From: Sebastes aleutianus
Taxonomy: Eukaryota; Chordata; Actinopteri; Perciformes; Sebastidae
DNA length: 64,000 nt
Reading direction: 5' to 3'
Assembly (NCBI GenBank): GCA_916700875.1
Contig: CAKAKS010000066.1
Coordinates: 7,719,743-7,783,742, forward strand
Part shown: positions 1 through 12,730 of the stretch, piece after piece
Numbering within the stretch: position 1 is the first letter of the stretch
How the letters are laid out: every line of letters begins with the position of its first letter
Translations under genes and position numbers: made by a program
Notes under the pieces: model-generated
Database searches by the model: none
What the model was told of the DNA's origin: nothing
What the model saw: the letters and a program-made list of their open reading frames with translations, nothing else

Positions 1-152
1 TACACGTATGATGTCCATTTGACTGTTAGAGTGGTCAGTAGAAGGCTGGTGTTTTTGTGCAGATGTTTGTGAATGTTGAACAGGATGAGCTCAGCCAACT
101 CACACTGACACAGATGATGTATAAAAAAAATATCTCAAAGGCCGCTATTTAG

Positions 153-485
153 TAGGGGTGTAACGGTACATGAATTCATATTGAACAGTTTGGTACGCCC
201 TGTGACCTAAACAGCTGTTTATGTCTACTACTTGCACATGCAGAACAGAAATCCTGGAATGAAAGTTTTACCCAGAAGGTTTTGGCAGCACACTGGGTTA
301 CATTTACATTACAGACATTTGTATTTTTTTTTTTTTATTAATTATGGCAAATGAGAAAATGTTAAATATTTCTAATTTTCAAAATAAATAATGCATTTTC
401 TTTGTTTTCCCTATTGTACCAAAAACATGACCCCAAAACCGAAGTGCATACCGGACCATGAATTTTGTCTACTGTTGCATCCTCA
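153..485. mobile_element. hAT-like non-autonomous element
   Basis: It begins with TAGGGGTGTAACGGTAC and ends in a degenerate inverted form (gttgcatcctca). This is the terminal pattern of a common fish hAT-type MITE. The flanks (ctatttag and ctataatt) match only in part, so the target duplication is eroded. It has no coding capacity. Confidence 0.55.
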
Positions 486-1466
486 CTATAATTATGGTGA
501 AATATGGAAACGGTGGTTGTCAACCTCATACTATCAAAATGTTTTGTGCTGAGCTCAAACATTTCTGACCGTCAATCACAAAAAGACCACCAATCAACTG
601 TTCACATCTCTTTTTTTTTTTTACTTTGAGAGGTTGCACCAAAGCCTCATATCTTTAGACACCTTGTATTGGAAGCACCGTACAAATGACTTACTAGGAA
701 GAAAGTTGGATGCAAATAAAATGTATCCATGTGCTGAAAAACAGAAGAATGTATTGTGTTTTTTTGTTGCCATATGGTGTGGCAACTGCAGGATCTAAAA
801 TGTGCAGTAGAGAACACCTGTTACATTTCAGTTAGTGGATTAATAGTGTATTAAAATAAATCTCCCTGGAACTAGAATAAATAAGAACTCTTAAGAACCT
901 GGGGACTGGATGACATGTTTTACAATTACCAAGTGTTTTGATTTTTATGTGTTGTTGTCTCGTAAAGCTGAAATCAGTAACGTTGAGTGCATTCAAAGTA
1001 GAGCGAGTACAGAGCACAGTTTTTTCATCTTGTTGGTGGTAGGCATTGTAAACTAAGCAGATTTCAAGCACACAATGCATGAGCATAATGATACTTTTGG
1101 GGGAGTGGCTACGGAGGGAGGCCTGAAGGGAGAGACTGTCTTGGCGACTTTCTCGCTAAGTTTAGTGACTTTCGGAGCTGGTATGGCTTGCTACTTTCAT
1201 TGGAAAAGAGTTGGCAACACTGGGTTGTTTTTTTCGGTCGGATATTTTCAAAATCTAACGTACTCTTGCTGGTTTCTCCAATCTTGCCGAGCTTTAAGTA
1301 TTCCTAATTGATTTGTACTGAGATTGCTTGCAGTGAATTTTATATGATACAGGGACATCAAGTCCCGCTGTTTACAACTTCAACCCATTATATTCTCTAT
1401 TCCCCCAGCTCTCATTCCTCAATACTAATCTGACAAAGCATCACTTTGATGATGAGCACCAACTGT

Positions 1467-1471
<5 letters not shown>
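486..1471. other. No gene seen; AT-rich single-copy-like DNA
   Basis: The stretch has short T and A runs. Its open frames are short, show no domain and have no splice context. I see no RNA gene or repeat family here. Confidence 0.5.
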
Positions 1472-1521
<50 letters not shown>

Positions 1522-1572
1522 CGTGTGTGTGCGCACTCGAGACTGTTTGTGCTTGTAGTGGTGGCTGTACAG

Positions 1573-1642
<70 letters not shown>
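1472..1642. repeat. Compound (GT)n microsatellite
   Basis: Two GT arrays with GC interruptions (about 1472-1525 and 1579-1642) flank a short unique spacer. The Cys-Val and His-Thr open frames across it are repeat artefacts. Confidence 0.95.
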
Positions 1643-1645
<3 letters not shown>

Positions 1646-2289
1646 AAGTCGGTAGAATGGCCCCTGTGGAATATCAATCAGCAGAACAAAACGAGTGTTG
1701 AAAAAAAGGAAAGAAAAAGATGAATAGCTGTTGAAATAACACAGAGAGAGGGAGAGGGGGGATGTTGACAGCTCTCATTAAAATCCCGCCCATTAGCTTA
1801 GTGTAAATTGGATGATTTATCCTCCCAGAGGACTGACTGACAATCAAATGATGCTGGTATGGTATTAAAATGAATGTGAAAACGGGTATTATCATGCTTG
1901 TGATGTGAGGATGGCTAAATGAAAATTGTTGTACTTTTGATACCATTAATTCCCGCAACTCATCAGCTAATCAGAATCACTTGATCACCAAACACAACAC
2001 AGGTGTTCGTACAAATGCAAATGCATTTGGTGGAACTGGTACACAGATTTGACATGAAATATGTACAAACATGAATATGACGTGAATATGTCACATATTC
2101 AATGAATATGTATTCATAATTAAATGAATATGTATTAATAATTCAATAAATACTAAAAGAGCAATAATTATTAATCAATAATACAATCAATACTAGAGGA
2201 CATGGGATGCAACATGCAGTATTGCAATGGGGAACATTTAGAAGAGCTGGATAGAAAACTGCATGCAGAGTAGGGAAACAGGAGAAAGT
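1643..2289. other. No gene seen; AT-rich with short direct repeats
   Basis: Around 2060-2170 the motif AATGAATATGTATT recurs imperfectly, giving a local AT-rich repeat patch. Nothing coding is recognisable. Confidence 0.45.
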
Positions 2290-2520
2290 TGAATGTGTGT
2301 CCTCTTTTCAACAGAGCAGAACATTTTAGAACATCTCTGGCATACAGCAGCTGATTCTGGTCAGCAGGTCGATCGATCGCGCGAGGGCAATATTCCCGGC
2401 ATGCAGGGCAATTCTGTCATTTTGCCAAAAACCAGACAGTGTTTCTGGAATCCAAGGCTATTCTGCCTTTTCGGCCAGCACATCCTCACACCTAAACGAC
2501 AGGATAGAGTTTTTGCCAGT

Positions 2521-3055
2521 GACTCCCAAAACGACATACACCGATCAGCCATAACAGTAAGACCACTGACAGGTGAAGTGAATAACATTGATTATTTCGT
2601 TACAATGGCACCTGTCAGTGGGGGGGATATATTAGACAGCAAGTGAACATTTTGAACTTTGAACTTTGTGTTGGAAGCAGAAAAAGGATGTAGTAAGGAT
2701 GTGAGCGACTTTGACAAGGGCCAATTTGTGATGGCTAGACGACTGGGTCAGAGCATCTCCAAAACTGCAGCTCTTGTGGGATGTTCCCGGTTTGCAGTTG
2801 TCAGGACCTACCAAAAGTGGTCCAAGGAAGGAAAACCGGTGAACCGGCGACACGGTCAGACCCGAGGCTCATTGATGCACGTGGGGAGCGAAGGCTGGCC
2901 CGTGTTGTCCGATCCAATAGAAGAGCTACTGGAGCTCAAATTGCTGAAAAAGTGAATGCTGGTTGCGATAAAAAGGTGTCAGAACACACAGTGAGGAGCA
3001 GTTTGTTGCGTATGGGGCTGTGTTGCCGCAGACCGGTCAAGGTGTCCATGCTGTC
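2521..3055 (+). pseudogene. Tc1/mariner transposase, 5' part, dead
   Basis: The first stretch (2659 on) encodes a helix-turn-helix region containing DFDKGQFVMARRLGQS and ISKTAALVGCSR, typical of the paired-like DNA-binding domain of fish Tc1 transposases. Near 2865 the reading frame shifts and continues as RGERRLARVVRSNRR and KVSEHTVR, the second helix-turn-helix. The match stops at about 3052, so the whole DDE catalytic domain is missing. The preceding bases (2521-2658) match the untranslated leader usual for this family. Because of the frameshift and truncation it cannot encode an active enzyme. The family is confident; the exact subfamily is not. Confidence 0.85.
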
Positions 3056-3059
3056 CTAA

Positions 3060-3660
3060 TATTATGGCTTATAACTGTATATGGCCGTTCTATTTGTGAA
3101 ACGGTCGCCAGGTGGCAGTTTCAAACATATGACCGCTCTATTTAACATTGTGAAACAGTCACAGTTTTAAACACATGGTTAAAATTGAGAAATGGAACTA
3201 CTTGTTTATGTTTCGGCAACAAAACTACTTGGTTAAGTTTATGAAAAAGATCATGATTTAGGTTCAAATAAGTTTGTTACGTACTAACGTAGTTACGTAT
3301 ATACTAATGTAGTAACATAGTTACGTGTGTAAGTTTAACTTTGTAATTTCAAATAACTCAATGTGTTGACTTTTGGTTTCACACAGGACATGAACGGTGG
3401 TCTCCTGGATGAAAGTCCTGTGTTTGTTGGACCCATCCATCCACCTCGTCCTCCTCCCTACATGGACTTTGTTGCTCCTTATACTACGTCACCTGACTTC
3501 CTCCTTTGCTCCCGTCATAATTACTACGGCCACTAGAGGTCGCCGCCTAATAACAAACGTAAATATGGATTGTAGTAAGCTGCTTGCACTGACGACCTAT
3601 ACAAATGTTTTTTTCAGTGAGGACAACTCAAAAGTGACAGGGTGACATTTACATGTTTTG
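3060..3660. repeat. Dispersed repeat related to 56280-56800
   Basis: Parts around 3180-3260 (aacaaaactacttggttaag) and 3365-3450 (ttttggtttcacacaggaca, then cctggatgaaagtcctg) resemble the minisatellite and its downstream flank at 56314-56720. It is a shared interspersed sequence of unknown class, with no conserved reading frame. Confidence 0.5.
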
Positions 3661-4781
3661 GGGTTTTTCCATGTTTTCCGTCAGCTCAATGTTTCTTAGA
3701 GAAGGCAGTATTACAACCTAGCATTGCTGCATTAGTATGGGTGAGGCTTGGTTGAAAGAAATACTGTTGGCAAATTGTGACATGAGCCAACACTTCCCTT
3801 TAGGAGACGTTTGGATCATTGTCCAGTAATGGCGTGATTAGAAAATCATCAACTGAATAAACATAACCTCAACATGCTTTCAACTGTCATTTATAGAGAA
3901 ATTGCCTGAGCTGAGGTGTTTGGTCACATAGTGGTACTTCTTTCAGGCTCTCAGGATGGGTTTTCTTCCTATCGAATGTGCCCCTACTGACAGTATTCTA
4001 CAAAATACACCTTTATATCTATAATAGACATAAAACATAAACTTTTATTAATGAATTATGTTGATCTGTACATTATTGTGCTAAAAATATATCACTGATG
4101 GTGTAGACTTGTTCTCTTGAGTGTGATTGATTTTTTTTTCTAGCTATGACTTTTCTATGACCCTTTGCATGCTAAGTTACTAACAGACCACTAGAGGTAC
4201 ATGTCAGGCCCATTGTATGACTCATGAGATACTGCTGAGGTAGAAATCACTATGCCATGTCAATGCCCAAATACTGACTTGTCACAAGTTTAAAATATTT
4301 CCATGCCGCTAGCTGCTACTGATTAGTAAGATTAGAATAGTCCTTGATTGATTGATTGATTGAGTAGGACAAACAATGAAAACCCAAATTACAAGCTCCT
4401 ACTTTGCCTCAGCTGGTGTGGTCCAGGTTAGCTTAATAGGGGTGGGGGGGATAATGGCATAATGGCCAATTTTGAAGCAATTAAAAAAAATAATTAAGAC
4501 GACTGAAAATAAAGCCCAACTATGATTAAATAGAGGTCATTAACTCACCAATTTGCATTATTACTAACATTAAATTTGCATTAGTGTTAGTTGAGTGCTG
4601 CGATCTCCTGCTTCGGCAACACATGGCTTAACAGAGTATATATATACATGTGTTTGTGTATGTGTACATGCTTGTATTCCATTAAACATGACGTGTGCTT
4701 TTGAATGTCCTCACAAATTTAGAGACTAGTGTGCTTACTTGCATATGTGGGGGACGGTGTGCATGTTTATGCTTACATATT

Positions 4782-4784
<3 letters not shown>
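3661..4784. other. No gene seen
   Basis: It is AT-rich, with a short TTGA run near 4345. There is no exon-like frame with splice sites, no RNA gene and no clear transposon ends. Confidence 0.45.

Positions 4785-4824
<40 letters not shown>
4785..4824. repeat. (GT)n microsatellite
   Basis: Uninterrupted GT dinucleotides covering about 40 bp. Confidence 0.95.
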
Positions 4825-4826
<2 letters not shown>

Positions 4827-4939
4827 ACCTCTAAGATTGGCTGAGTTATTTAGATACCCCCTAGTCCTTCAATAGAGGACTTCAAATTGATTTAGCTGAA
4901 TTGCCTTTCAAAGCTACTTCAATTTCACCCCTATGCAAA

Positions 4940-5150
4940 TTTACACTCCTCTCTCCCTCTGTCTCTCATTCTCTCCTGTCCCTCCATCTATCCGTCTTAC
5001 TCACCTCACCACCTAACATTCCTCTTTGCCACTCCAGCCTCTTCGCTCCTCCTTTTCCCCTTGTCCTCCCTCCCCTCCCCTTTTCCCAACTGTTCTTAAT
5101 ACTCATCCACCTCTTTCTATTTTTCTTTCTTTATCTCATATACGTCCCCC
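4940..5150. repeat. Polypyrimidine (C/T-rich) tract
   Basis: The plus strand is strongly C and T rich for about 200 bp. The Ser/Leu/Pro-rich frame it creates is compositional and not a gene. Confidence 0.7.
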
Positions 5151-5151
5151 T

Positions 5152-5745
5152 CAGTGGGCAACTCCTGGGTATGAAAAGTGAAGCCAATGCAGAAGTGCCG
5201 TAAACTTGCATTCTTTCTATTAGCCAGCAGGGGGCGACTCCTCTGGTTGCAAAAAGACATCTGATTGTATAGAAGTCTATGAGAAAATGAGCCTACTTCT
5301 CACTTGATTTATTACCTCAGTAAACATTGTAAACATGAGTTTATGGTCTCAATCGCTAGTTTCAAGTCTTCTTCAATACAGCATGATGTTCATTTAGTAA
5401 ATGATGGTCCCATTTAGAGTCAAATAGACCATAAAGCAGGGGATGCTTTAGGGCGTGGCTACCTTGTGATTGACAGGTCGCTACCACGGCGTTGTCCCGT
5501 CTGGGAGTTGTACGTGTGTGTTTTCAGTTCATGAAAGTTAATTATAACGTTTTTGGTTGCCTAAAAATATCTTATTCAGTGTTCGGTTGTACTTAGCTTC
5601 ACCCTCTTGTGTCACTTCTGTCTGCAACAAACCAACATAGTGACGGCCAAAATGTCAAACTAGAGACTTCAAAACGGCAGCCCACAAACCAATGAGTGAC
5701 GTCACGGTGACTACGTCCATTTCTTATATACAGTCTATGATCCCC
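5152..5745. repeat. Interspersed repeat, copy A (partner at 61640-62112)
   Basis: Sequence from cagtgggcaactcctggg through the stretch around 5400-5590 is present in reverse orientation at 61690-62112, over 400 bp with scattered differences. Two distant inverted copies indicate a transposed element. The right part (around 5695-5745, tgacgtcacggtgactacg) is typical of a frequent fish repeat. It has no coding capacity, and its class is unknown to me. Confidence 0.75.
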
Positions 5746-5856
5746 CCTACGCATCCTCTCTCCTTGCCTGTATATTCACTCCTAATTATAGTGTGCAGCA
5801 CTAAGAGGCCATGTGTTGGCGTACCAGTCTCACAGCCAGTAGTCAGCTTGTCATCA

Positions 5857-5861
5857 GTGTG

Positions 5862-5909
<48 letters not shown>

Positions 5910-6028
5910 TGTTTGAGTGTGTAAGGGTATGACAGCAAAGCAGTGAATCATTTAGTTAGCTCCCCTTGTCTGCGCCGCAGTCTGACTCGGGTTGTGTGTG
6001 TGTGGGTGTGTGGGTGTGTGTGTGTGTG
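5857..6028. repeat. (GT)n microsatellites
   Basis: There are two GT arrays, about 5857-5914 with TTGT interruptions and about 5992-6028 with GGGT interruptions, separated by unique sequence. Confidence 0.9.
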
Positions 6029-6149
6029 TACATCAGGCGGACTAAGAGACCTTGACAACATCAACACAATTGCAAGTCCATAAAATGGCTGCAACGTTTT
6101 AGCTTATGTACCTGGAAATGACTTCTGGCATAAACCGCTTGTCAGCTTA

Positions 6150-6151
<2 letters not shown>

Positions 6152-6207
<56 letters not shown>

Positions 6208-6427
6208 AACACTGTCCTGGATACACACACAGATACACGGACAGATACATAGACCTGCCATGTTGACACTGAGGCTAACAGTGACACAAACTTCCTCTCT
6301 GTTTCAGTATACACATGCAAACATGTATTGTCTGCAAAGCACACACACTTGCGCTGTGTGCATGCACACAAAACACACACACAACGTCTCCGTATAAATC
6401 TGCACACACACACACACACACACACAC
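6152..6427. repeat. (CA)n microsatellite cluster
   Basis: A CA array at 6152-6205, shorter CA runs around 6345-6385 and another array at 6403-6427. The Cys/Val frame on the minus strand is an artefact. Confidence 0.9.
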
Positions 6428-6585
6428 TCTCAGGTTCTCCGGTGCTGCCTTGCTGCATCTTTTACTGAGGAATCGTTAAATTTTTTTGATGGATTCAGCA
6501 GTAGGGGGTCGGACTGAGATAGTGTCTATTGATTTTATATTTGGCAGACTGCGCTCTGGCCACTTAGTCCTGCAATATACCTTAC

Positions 6586-7300
6586 TCTCCTTCTCTTCTT
6601 CTTCTCTCCCTCTCTCTCCCACACCATCAGTCTCTGTTTCTCTCCCCCTGTATGCTTGTCTTACTCTTTTTTACTCGCTGTCCTTCTCTCATACACACTG
6701 ACCCTTTCTCTTTATTCCTACCCGTCTCTCACTCAGTCTCCTCTTTTTATAGCAATGCTCCTTGATACTCTTTCTCCAACACATCCCCCCCTTCTCTCAG
6801 TTGCTCTTCCTCTTCTGTCCATCTTCACTCATTTGCTGTCTTCATATGATTTTACCAAATATTTTTACTTGTATGTTATTTTTTTTCCTTGTCACTTTCT
6901 CCGTTTATTACATTCCCTCCTCCGGCCCTCTAATCCTTCTCTCCTCTTTTCTGCTTCTTCACCTGTTTTACACCCCATCCATCCCCCCTCCCTCCCTGCC
7001 TGCCATTTTCTGCTGCCTCATCTTTTTATTACTTTTTCCCTCTATCCTTCCTCCCGTCTTCCTTCACACTATTCCTCTAGCTCCCCACTTCCCTTTGTCC
7101 TTTCCCTGCCACAAGATTTTTTGCCCCTTGCTATTTTCTCTCCCTTTGAGCCCATTCATATATTATTTCCTTCATTTTTCTTTCTCCTTCCCCCATTCCT
7201 TTACACCTGTCCTCTCTCCCATCCCTTCTCTTTGTGTCTATTCTTTCATCCTGTCTTGTGCATGTTTTTGTCACTATCCTCCTTTTCCATCTGTTATTAA
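6586..7300. repeat. 700-bp polypyrimidine tract
   Basis: The plus strand is overwhelmingly C and T for about 700 bp, with no fixed repeat unit. Two overlapping frames of 214 and 184 codons run through it, but both are only Ser/Leu/Pro/Phe/Tyr-rich products of base composition. Confidence 0.8.
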
Positions 7301-7724
7301 TACTCTACATATATGACAACTTTACCATCCATGGAATTTCTTTCAATCAAAATCCTCCTCAGTCCTCCAACAACTTGTAATGTTCCTTTTTGTTTTTCGT
7401 TCTTACTGGTTCGAACACTTTTTTTTGTCAAGCTCCGAGCATATTCGGACATTATATATCATTGTCAAATTATTCATGAGAGCTTGGTATAATTACCATA
7501 AACTAATGAGACCATGGTCAGGAGGATTTGTTGCCTCTTGCATGCCAATGGTAATGTTAAAACATTGTAAGAGGATCTAGGTTGCCCCATGCCTCCGCCT
7601 TCCTTCCTCTACTCTGTGACAGCAAATTTAATCAGCGTAAAGAAATCAGTTTGTGTCATACAGGTATTCTACAGATTTTGATTGACATCTGACCATTTTA
7701 AAGGAGATTTTGAAGCTTGTAGAC
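7301..7724. other. No gene seen
   Basis: Unremarkable AT-rich DNA between the pyrimidine tract and a hAT-like element. Confidence 0.4.
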
Positions 7725-8310
7725 TAGGGCTGTGCAATTAATCAAATTACAATTACGATTTTGTCTTCCAACGATTATGAAAACAAGATAATCGACATAA
7801 ACCAATTATTGTGCGACATTCTGTTTCACAATGACGCTCTCGTTTTGTCTTTGTTAGAAAATCCAGCGCACCCCTTTCCTTTACAGCAGTGCGTTTTCAC
7901 CCTGCTCAACGGGTCAGCGTGGGAGGATCCCCTTGACAGGCGTATTTCCTCCGTAGTGGTGCGCCGCGACCGGCTCTAGGTCGGCTTGGAAAGGCCCGGG
8001 GTGAAGGTAGCACCTTACAGCACCCCTCGCCCAGACCTCGCTGCTTAGTGCTCGCTGTGGCCTCTCTCCCTGCGGGGAGGGACGGGGTTCCCTGCTCGCC
8101 GGTCAACCGGGGCGGAGTGTCCTCATTGCGGCGATGTCGGCAACCCACCTGCCCCGTCTGGAAACACGGACCCCGTCTCATTAACCATGCTTTCTGGGTG
8201 TGACTTGTTTTGATGGCTCCACCATTGATATATATACATCCAATGTGTTTTTATGGTTAAATTGTTAACAAGAGCACAAAGTTCTCCATAGATAAATTTA
8301 AATGTAAAAA
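7725..8310. mobile_element. hAT-like element, copy A (partner at 59635-60296)
   Basis: It starts with TAGGGCTGTGCAATTAATC. Its GC-rich interior (around 7860-8180, including gtgggaggatccccttg and tggaaaggcccg) is shared with the copy at 59635-60296. Similarity fades at about 8310 and no right terminus is visible, so this copy is 3' truncated or eroded. It has no transposase frame. Confidence 0.7.
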
Positions 8311-8399
8311 GTCAGATCAGGAGAATTTTTTTTCTACTCCATGGAACGGTCACAAAAGGAACTGCAGCTTAAAGCACTTTCAGCATTTGATCCATTTAG

Positions 8400-8825
8400 C
8401 CCATCCATCTTTCTATTCATTTTCCTCCGCTTATCCGGATCCTGGTGGCAACAGGCTAAGCGAAGTAGCCCATAAGTCATTTTCCTTCTCTTTCTGGGAG
8501 ATCCCGAGGCATTCCCAGGCCAGATGGGACATGTAATCCCTCCATCTTGTTCTGCGTCTGCCCTGTGGTCTCCTCCCAGTTGGACGTGCCAGGACTACCT
8601 CTGCAGGGGAGTTGTGTACTCTCTCTCTAAGGGTGAGGTCAGACCAAGAGCGATTCCAAAACCTGTATGGAATGGCGACTTTGACAAAAAGCCAACTGAC
8701 CTCAGATTAAGGAGACCAGGGTCCTCCAAGGGGAGCTTGCCGACGAGCACCTTGGCACACATGGGGTCCGTCAGGCTCAGCCTGATGTGATGGCACGGGG
8801 CTGCCTTCTTGAGGGCCAACTATTT
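8400..8825 (-). mobile_element. LINE 3' fragment
   Basis: On the minus strand this ends in a tail of GATGGATGGG type, preceded by sequence from the end of a fish non-LTR element (complement of cttatccgg, gaggcattcccaggccag and ctcccagttgga). It appears to be the same broad type as 62195-62610. It is 5' truncated, as is usual for LINE insertions, and has no intact frame. The clade is not assigned. Confidence 0.65.
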
Positions 8826-11800
8826 ACCAGGCAGTTAAGCGGCATGCTGGTGGTCAAAGGAGCGGCTGTTAAACGGTGGATAAACACATTTAATTTCCTA
8901 TAAATTCCTTACAATAAAAGTCCCCCGTTATTTTCACTCTTCCTCCCTGTTGTATTAGTAGACTTGTTTTATTGAAGAATAGCCGCTAACAAAGCTCAGC
9001 TAACTCAATGATGAACACATTTTCCAGATATGACAGTTAATGCGTCCTGGCATAATCAGATGGAAAGTCGCATTGAAAAAACATGTGTAACCACGGCCAA
9101 AGACGGTTGTAGTCATCAGGACTCAAAATTCTTATGTGTGTTTTGCACATGTACAAGTGAATGAGTCATTGTGTGACCAGAGAGCAGACTATACTGGCGG
9201 CGTATGTGCTTTAGTTTGCATAATGTGTGACGGGAAGTGAACTGGGGGTGGGGGGGTCCTCCGTGTTAATATTTGTTTTGCGTCTGTCTTTACTGTAGTC
9301 AGTGTAGCGTTACACCTGTTTGAACTAATTAACTGAGTTGACTGAGGTGATTAAATCTATAGTCTAATACCAATATAGCTAATCCTGAGGAGTAATGGAC
9401 TGTCACTCGGAGCCTCCAGCCATTTCAAAATGTTCACATACGACTCTCTCTTCTCTTTCTTTTGTCCCTCCCTCGCTCTCTCCCACCACTTTTAATCTTT
9501 TTTTTTTCTTTCAGCTTGTTTAGTTTAATGAAGCAATAATTTTAGTATTATTTTACTAGGCCCAACAGGGGACTTGGGGTGTTGTTTTCAGAAGAATATG
9601 ACAGTAAAACTCTACATTTTGGGGAGAAAAACCCTTATAATTATGTGTTCAACTTATTTTTTTTTAAGTTTTCAAAGTTTTTATGTGGTGGATACAAGTT
9701 GAAAATATATCAAACTTTGTTGCTTCTCTGTTACGTTTTCATATTTATAGAATATCAGCTGTGTGAACAGGCAGGCTGTGGAGGGTGATGAGAGGGAAAG
9801 ATAGTGTTCACATAGCAAAACTGCTCTTCACAGCTTCCCAGCATGCAGGCTAAAGCTCAGACTGAGACCAATAATCCTAAAGTCAAACGACGAGTCAGTC
9901 TATGCCATCTGTCCCTGCATTCACTTTTCCCCTTCAACAATCACGAAGCAGAAGAATGCAGCTAAAGTCGTGTTTTTTATTCATTTGATTTGGCTTGGTT
10001 TGTTATCACTGTCTCGTTCTCAACTGTGTGCCATCAGTAACCAAGAGGACGTGTGTTCTCTGGGGTCCTGGCTACAGCTGTCACCATCATGATATTGTAG
10101 TTGATGATTAATTGTCATACAAATAATTGCGATTAGCGATTGAATTGTTTTTTTTTCTGTTCATTTCTTGCCACACTGCGGTGCTGTTGTGTTTGGCTTT
10201 GCAACAAGACCTAAATCCATGTTGTTAATTGGCTGCTCATCAAAATGATGCGATCATCGGCTAAGGAGTGTCAATTATCTTTATATCTTTTTTGTGGCTC
10301 ATGAGGATCTTTGTCAAGTTGGAAAAATGTAACCTCAGCTTGGTTTCGAATACTACAATTACAAAAATAACAGACAGCCTTCCTTTTTTTATCTGTCCCT
10401 AGCAACTCCTATAACCTTATGTAAGTGCAACAGTATACTCCTTTAAGACCGTATACAAGGGTTGAGGTCCAAAATCGCCTATTGATACTGGCTACAGACA
10501 ATGCAAAAGTAGGAGTAATATGATTTTACAACTCTTGCACCCAGGGAGAGCGGGCTAAATGCGACTGTAAGAAATAGTCTAAAAAGCCCTGTTCTTACCA
10601 GTGTGTCACACCAGTGTGTCACTTTGTACAACATACTATTACCCTCTCCTCCTTCTTTGGCCCCTCGCACTTCCTACTTCCTTCTCTTACATGCTCTCCC
10701 AGTCATTTAAACATAAGCAGAGGCATCTTCCAGTCTGTTGGTTGTTCAATATCATGCCTCAGACCAAAATAAAGAAACACCGAGTCTGACAGAGCAATCA
10801 GGCAGCGACAACAAAACACAGGGAGAGTTTTTAGCCTTCTGTTTGTCTGCCTGAAACAAATGAAGCCGGCAGGGGCACTGGCTTATATCAGGGACAGCTT
10901 GTCGCAGATAATGCTCTCATTTGGAGGGAAATTGACCCTGGGCGCTGAATCCGCAACAAGATAAGTTAGTCGAGCTAGAATGCATGTAGGACTTTATTGG
11001 AACAAGGGAGAGACAGAGAGAGAGAGAAGGAATGTAAGATGTCAAAAGGGAGAGAAAACGGCATTATTGCAGAGAGGTAGAAGAGAAAGGTGGGTGTGTA
11101 TGTAGAAAAACAGAGAAAGAAATGACTTTAATAAACACTATGGGTGCTGCTTATACAGTTTACAGTGATTAAGCAATGCTATTCCTTTCCTGATGACATG
11201 TTATTTCTAGAGAATTTCAAGAATCAATGCTTTTTTGTCATAAACTAGATTTTCTTTTAACAGCAATGAGTTGTAATATCATAATGTTGATCATTATTCC
11301 AGTGGTGATATTGGCATCAGTCTAATTGTAAGAACAAGAGTAGTATTTTCCTAGTTGTTCTCCTCTTTTGCCTGCTCTCATGTGACCCTTTGCTCTTAAG
11401 TATCACCCATTTAATTTTACACCCGCACCTATTTCCTGTAAGTAATCAGCTTTAGGTGATTTCTTTCGATTACATTTGCATAGTTCCAAATAACACAATC
11501 TCTCTCATTACCCAGTTGTAGCTCTTCTCATGCATTTGTTAATGCAGTTAAAACAAAATTACAACTCATTCAAGCAATTTATTATCCCAATATTACAATA
11601 AAAACAACTTTCTGAAGATCGAGACTTATTGTAAGTAGTAAATTCCTTACCTTTCTTTAAATCAATGCATAGCTTAGGTCGGACGTCTGCTTGTGACTTT
11701 GTGGTATCACCATACACTGGCAACGATTAGCCTCAATGGGGTCAGCAGCATTATTTGTTAAATTAAGAAATAAGTGGTTTGGTAAATAAGTCTAAGCATT

Positions 11801-12067
11801 AAACCCCAACTTATGTGAATGTGTAAAGTACAACTGTTACATGTTTTATTAATCATGGACTCATTTGCTAAGGACTTAAATAACATTCATTCATTTACAT
11901 GTGTACTTTAGCATATATAGACACTGGAAACTGTACATTTTAGTTAATATACTACATCTTCAGTTAAACACAAGTTCCACTATAAATACTAAACTAAAGT
12001 ACTCCATGAAATACGCTGTGTACTTTGAAAACATGTGCTAAGACATACTAAAACGTACAAATATTCT
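8826..12067. other. No gene seen; scattered relics
   Basis: I find no exon in these 3.2 kb. Around 10090-10155 the sequence (aattgcgattagcgattgaattg) resembles the inner end of a hAT-like element. A purine-rich patch lies at 11005-11030. The rest looks single copy. Confidence 0.4.
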
Positions 12068-12730
12068 TGGTAACACTTTGTAATAACCATCATTAATAAA
12101 TTGTATATTGATAGTTAATTAAACATTAGTTAAGTTATTTTACTGTTGGTAAACAATGAAATAATTAGTAATGTTTACTTATTATTGGTTATGCTATAAT
12201 TTATGTTATTTTAAGAGTTTGTGGCACAATATAACATTTTATATACAATATTAAATATTTGTACATTTTTACAACCTGTACGAAATTGTTTGTAAAACAT
12301 CAATAAACATTACATAGCTATATATTTTTTTGTAATTTTTTAATGGTTAATAATAGGTTTGTAAACTTCTATAAACATAATTTGGATATCTATTATAAAC
12401 TTGCAACTGATGATTATAATACCTTGTTATATGGTTAATAAAAACTACCGATAATACTTTCTCAATGGTAATAATTGGTTTCTGGTCCATCTATATATGT
12501 AATGTTTATAAATGCTTTAAAAACAATTTCTTAAAGGTTTCTAAATCATTAACAAATACTTAATGAAGTATATCAAATGTTATAATGTGCGCGATAAAAT
12601 ATATAAAATAACAAGTCATAGCATTACTAATAATTAGTATACAGTATTAATTATGATTCCATTGTTTCACAGTAAAATAACTTAAGTTTAACTACCAATT
12701 TACCATTTATTAATGATGGTTATTAAAAGG
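12068..12730. mobile_element. AT-rich fold-back element
   Basis: The left end (aataaccatcattaataaa at about 12081) recurs as its reverse complement at the right end (around 12703-12727). The match continues inwards with gaps through ttaagttattttactgt on both sides. The long imperfect inverted ends and the lack of any frame fit a fold-back or MITE-type element. The interior is almost pure A and T. Confidence 0.75.

Noticed and set aside
1441..1701. Frames rich in Cys/Val or His/Thr
   Set aside because: They arise from translating GT and CA repeats; the same is true around 5692, 6147, 17776, 19087, 39853, 49261, 55742 and 58454.
6656..7316. Two overlapping open frames of 214 and 184 codons
   Set aside because: They lie in the polypyrimidine tract, which rarely gives stop codons. 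They have no domain, and overlapping frames in the same strand have the same Ser/Leu/Pro composition.
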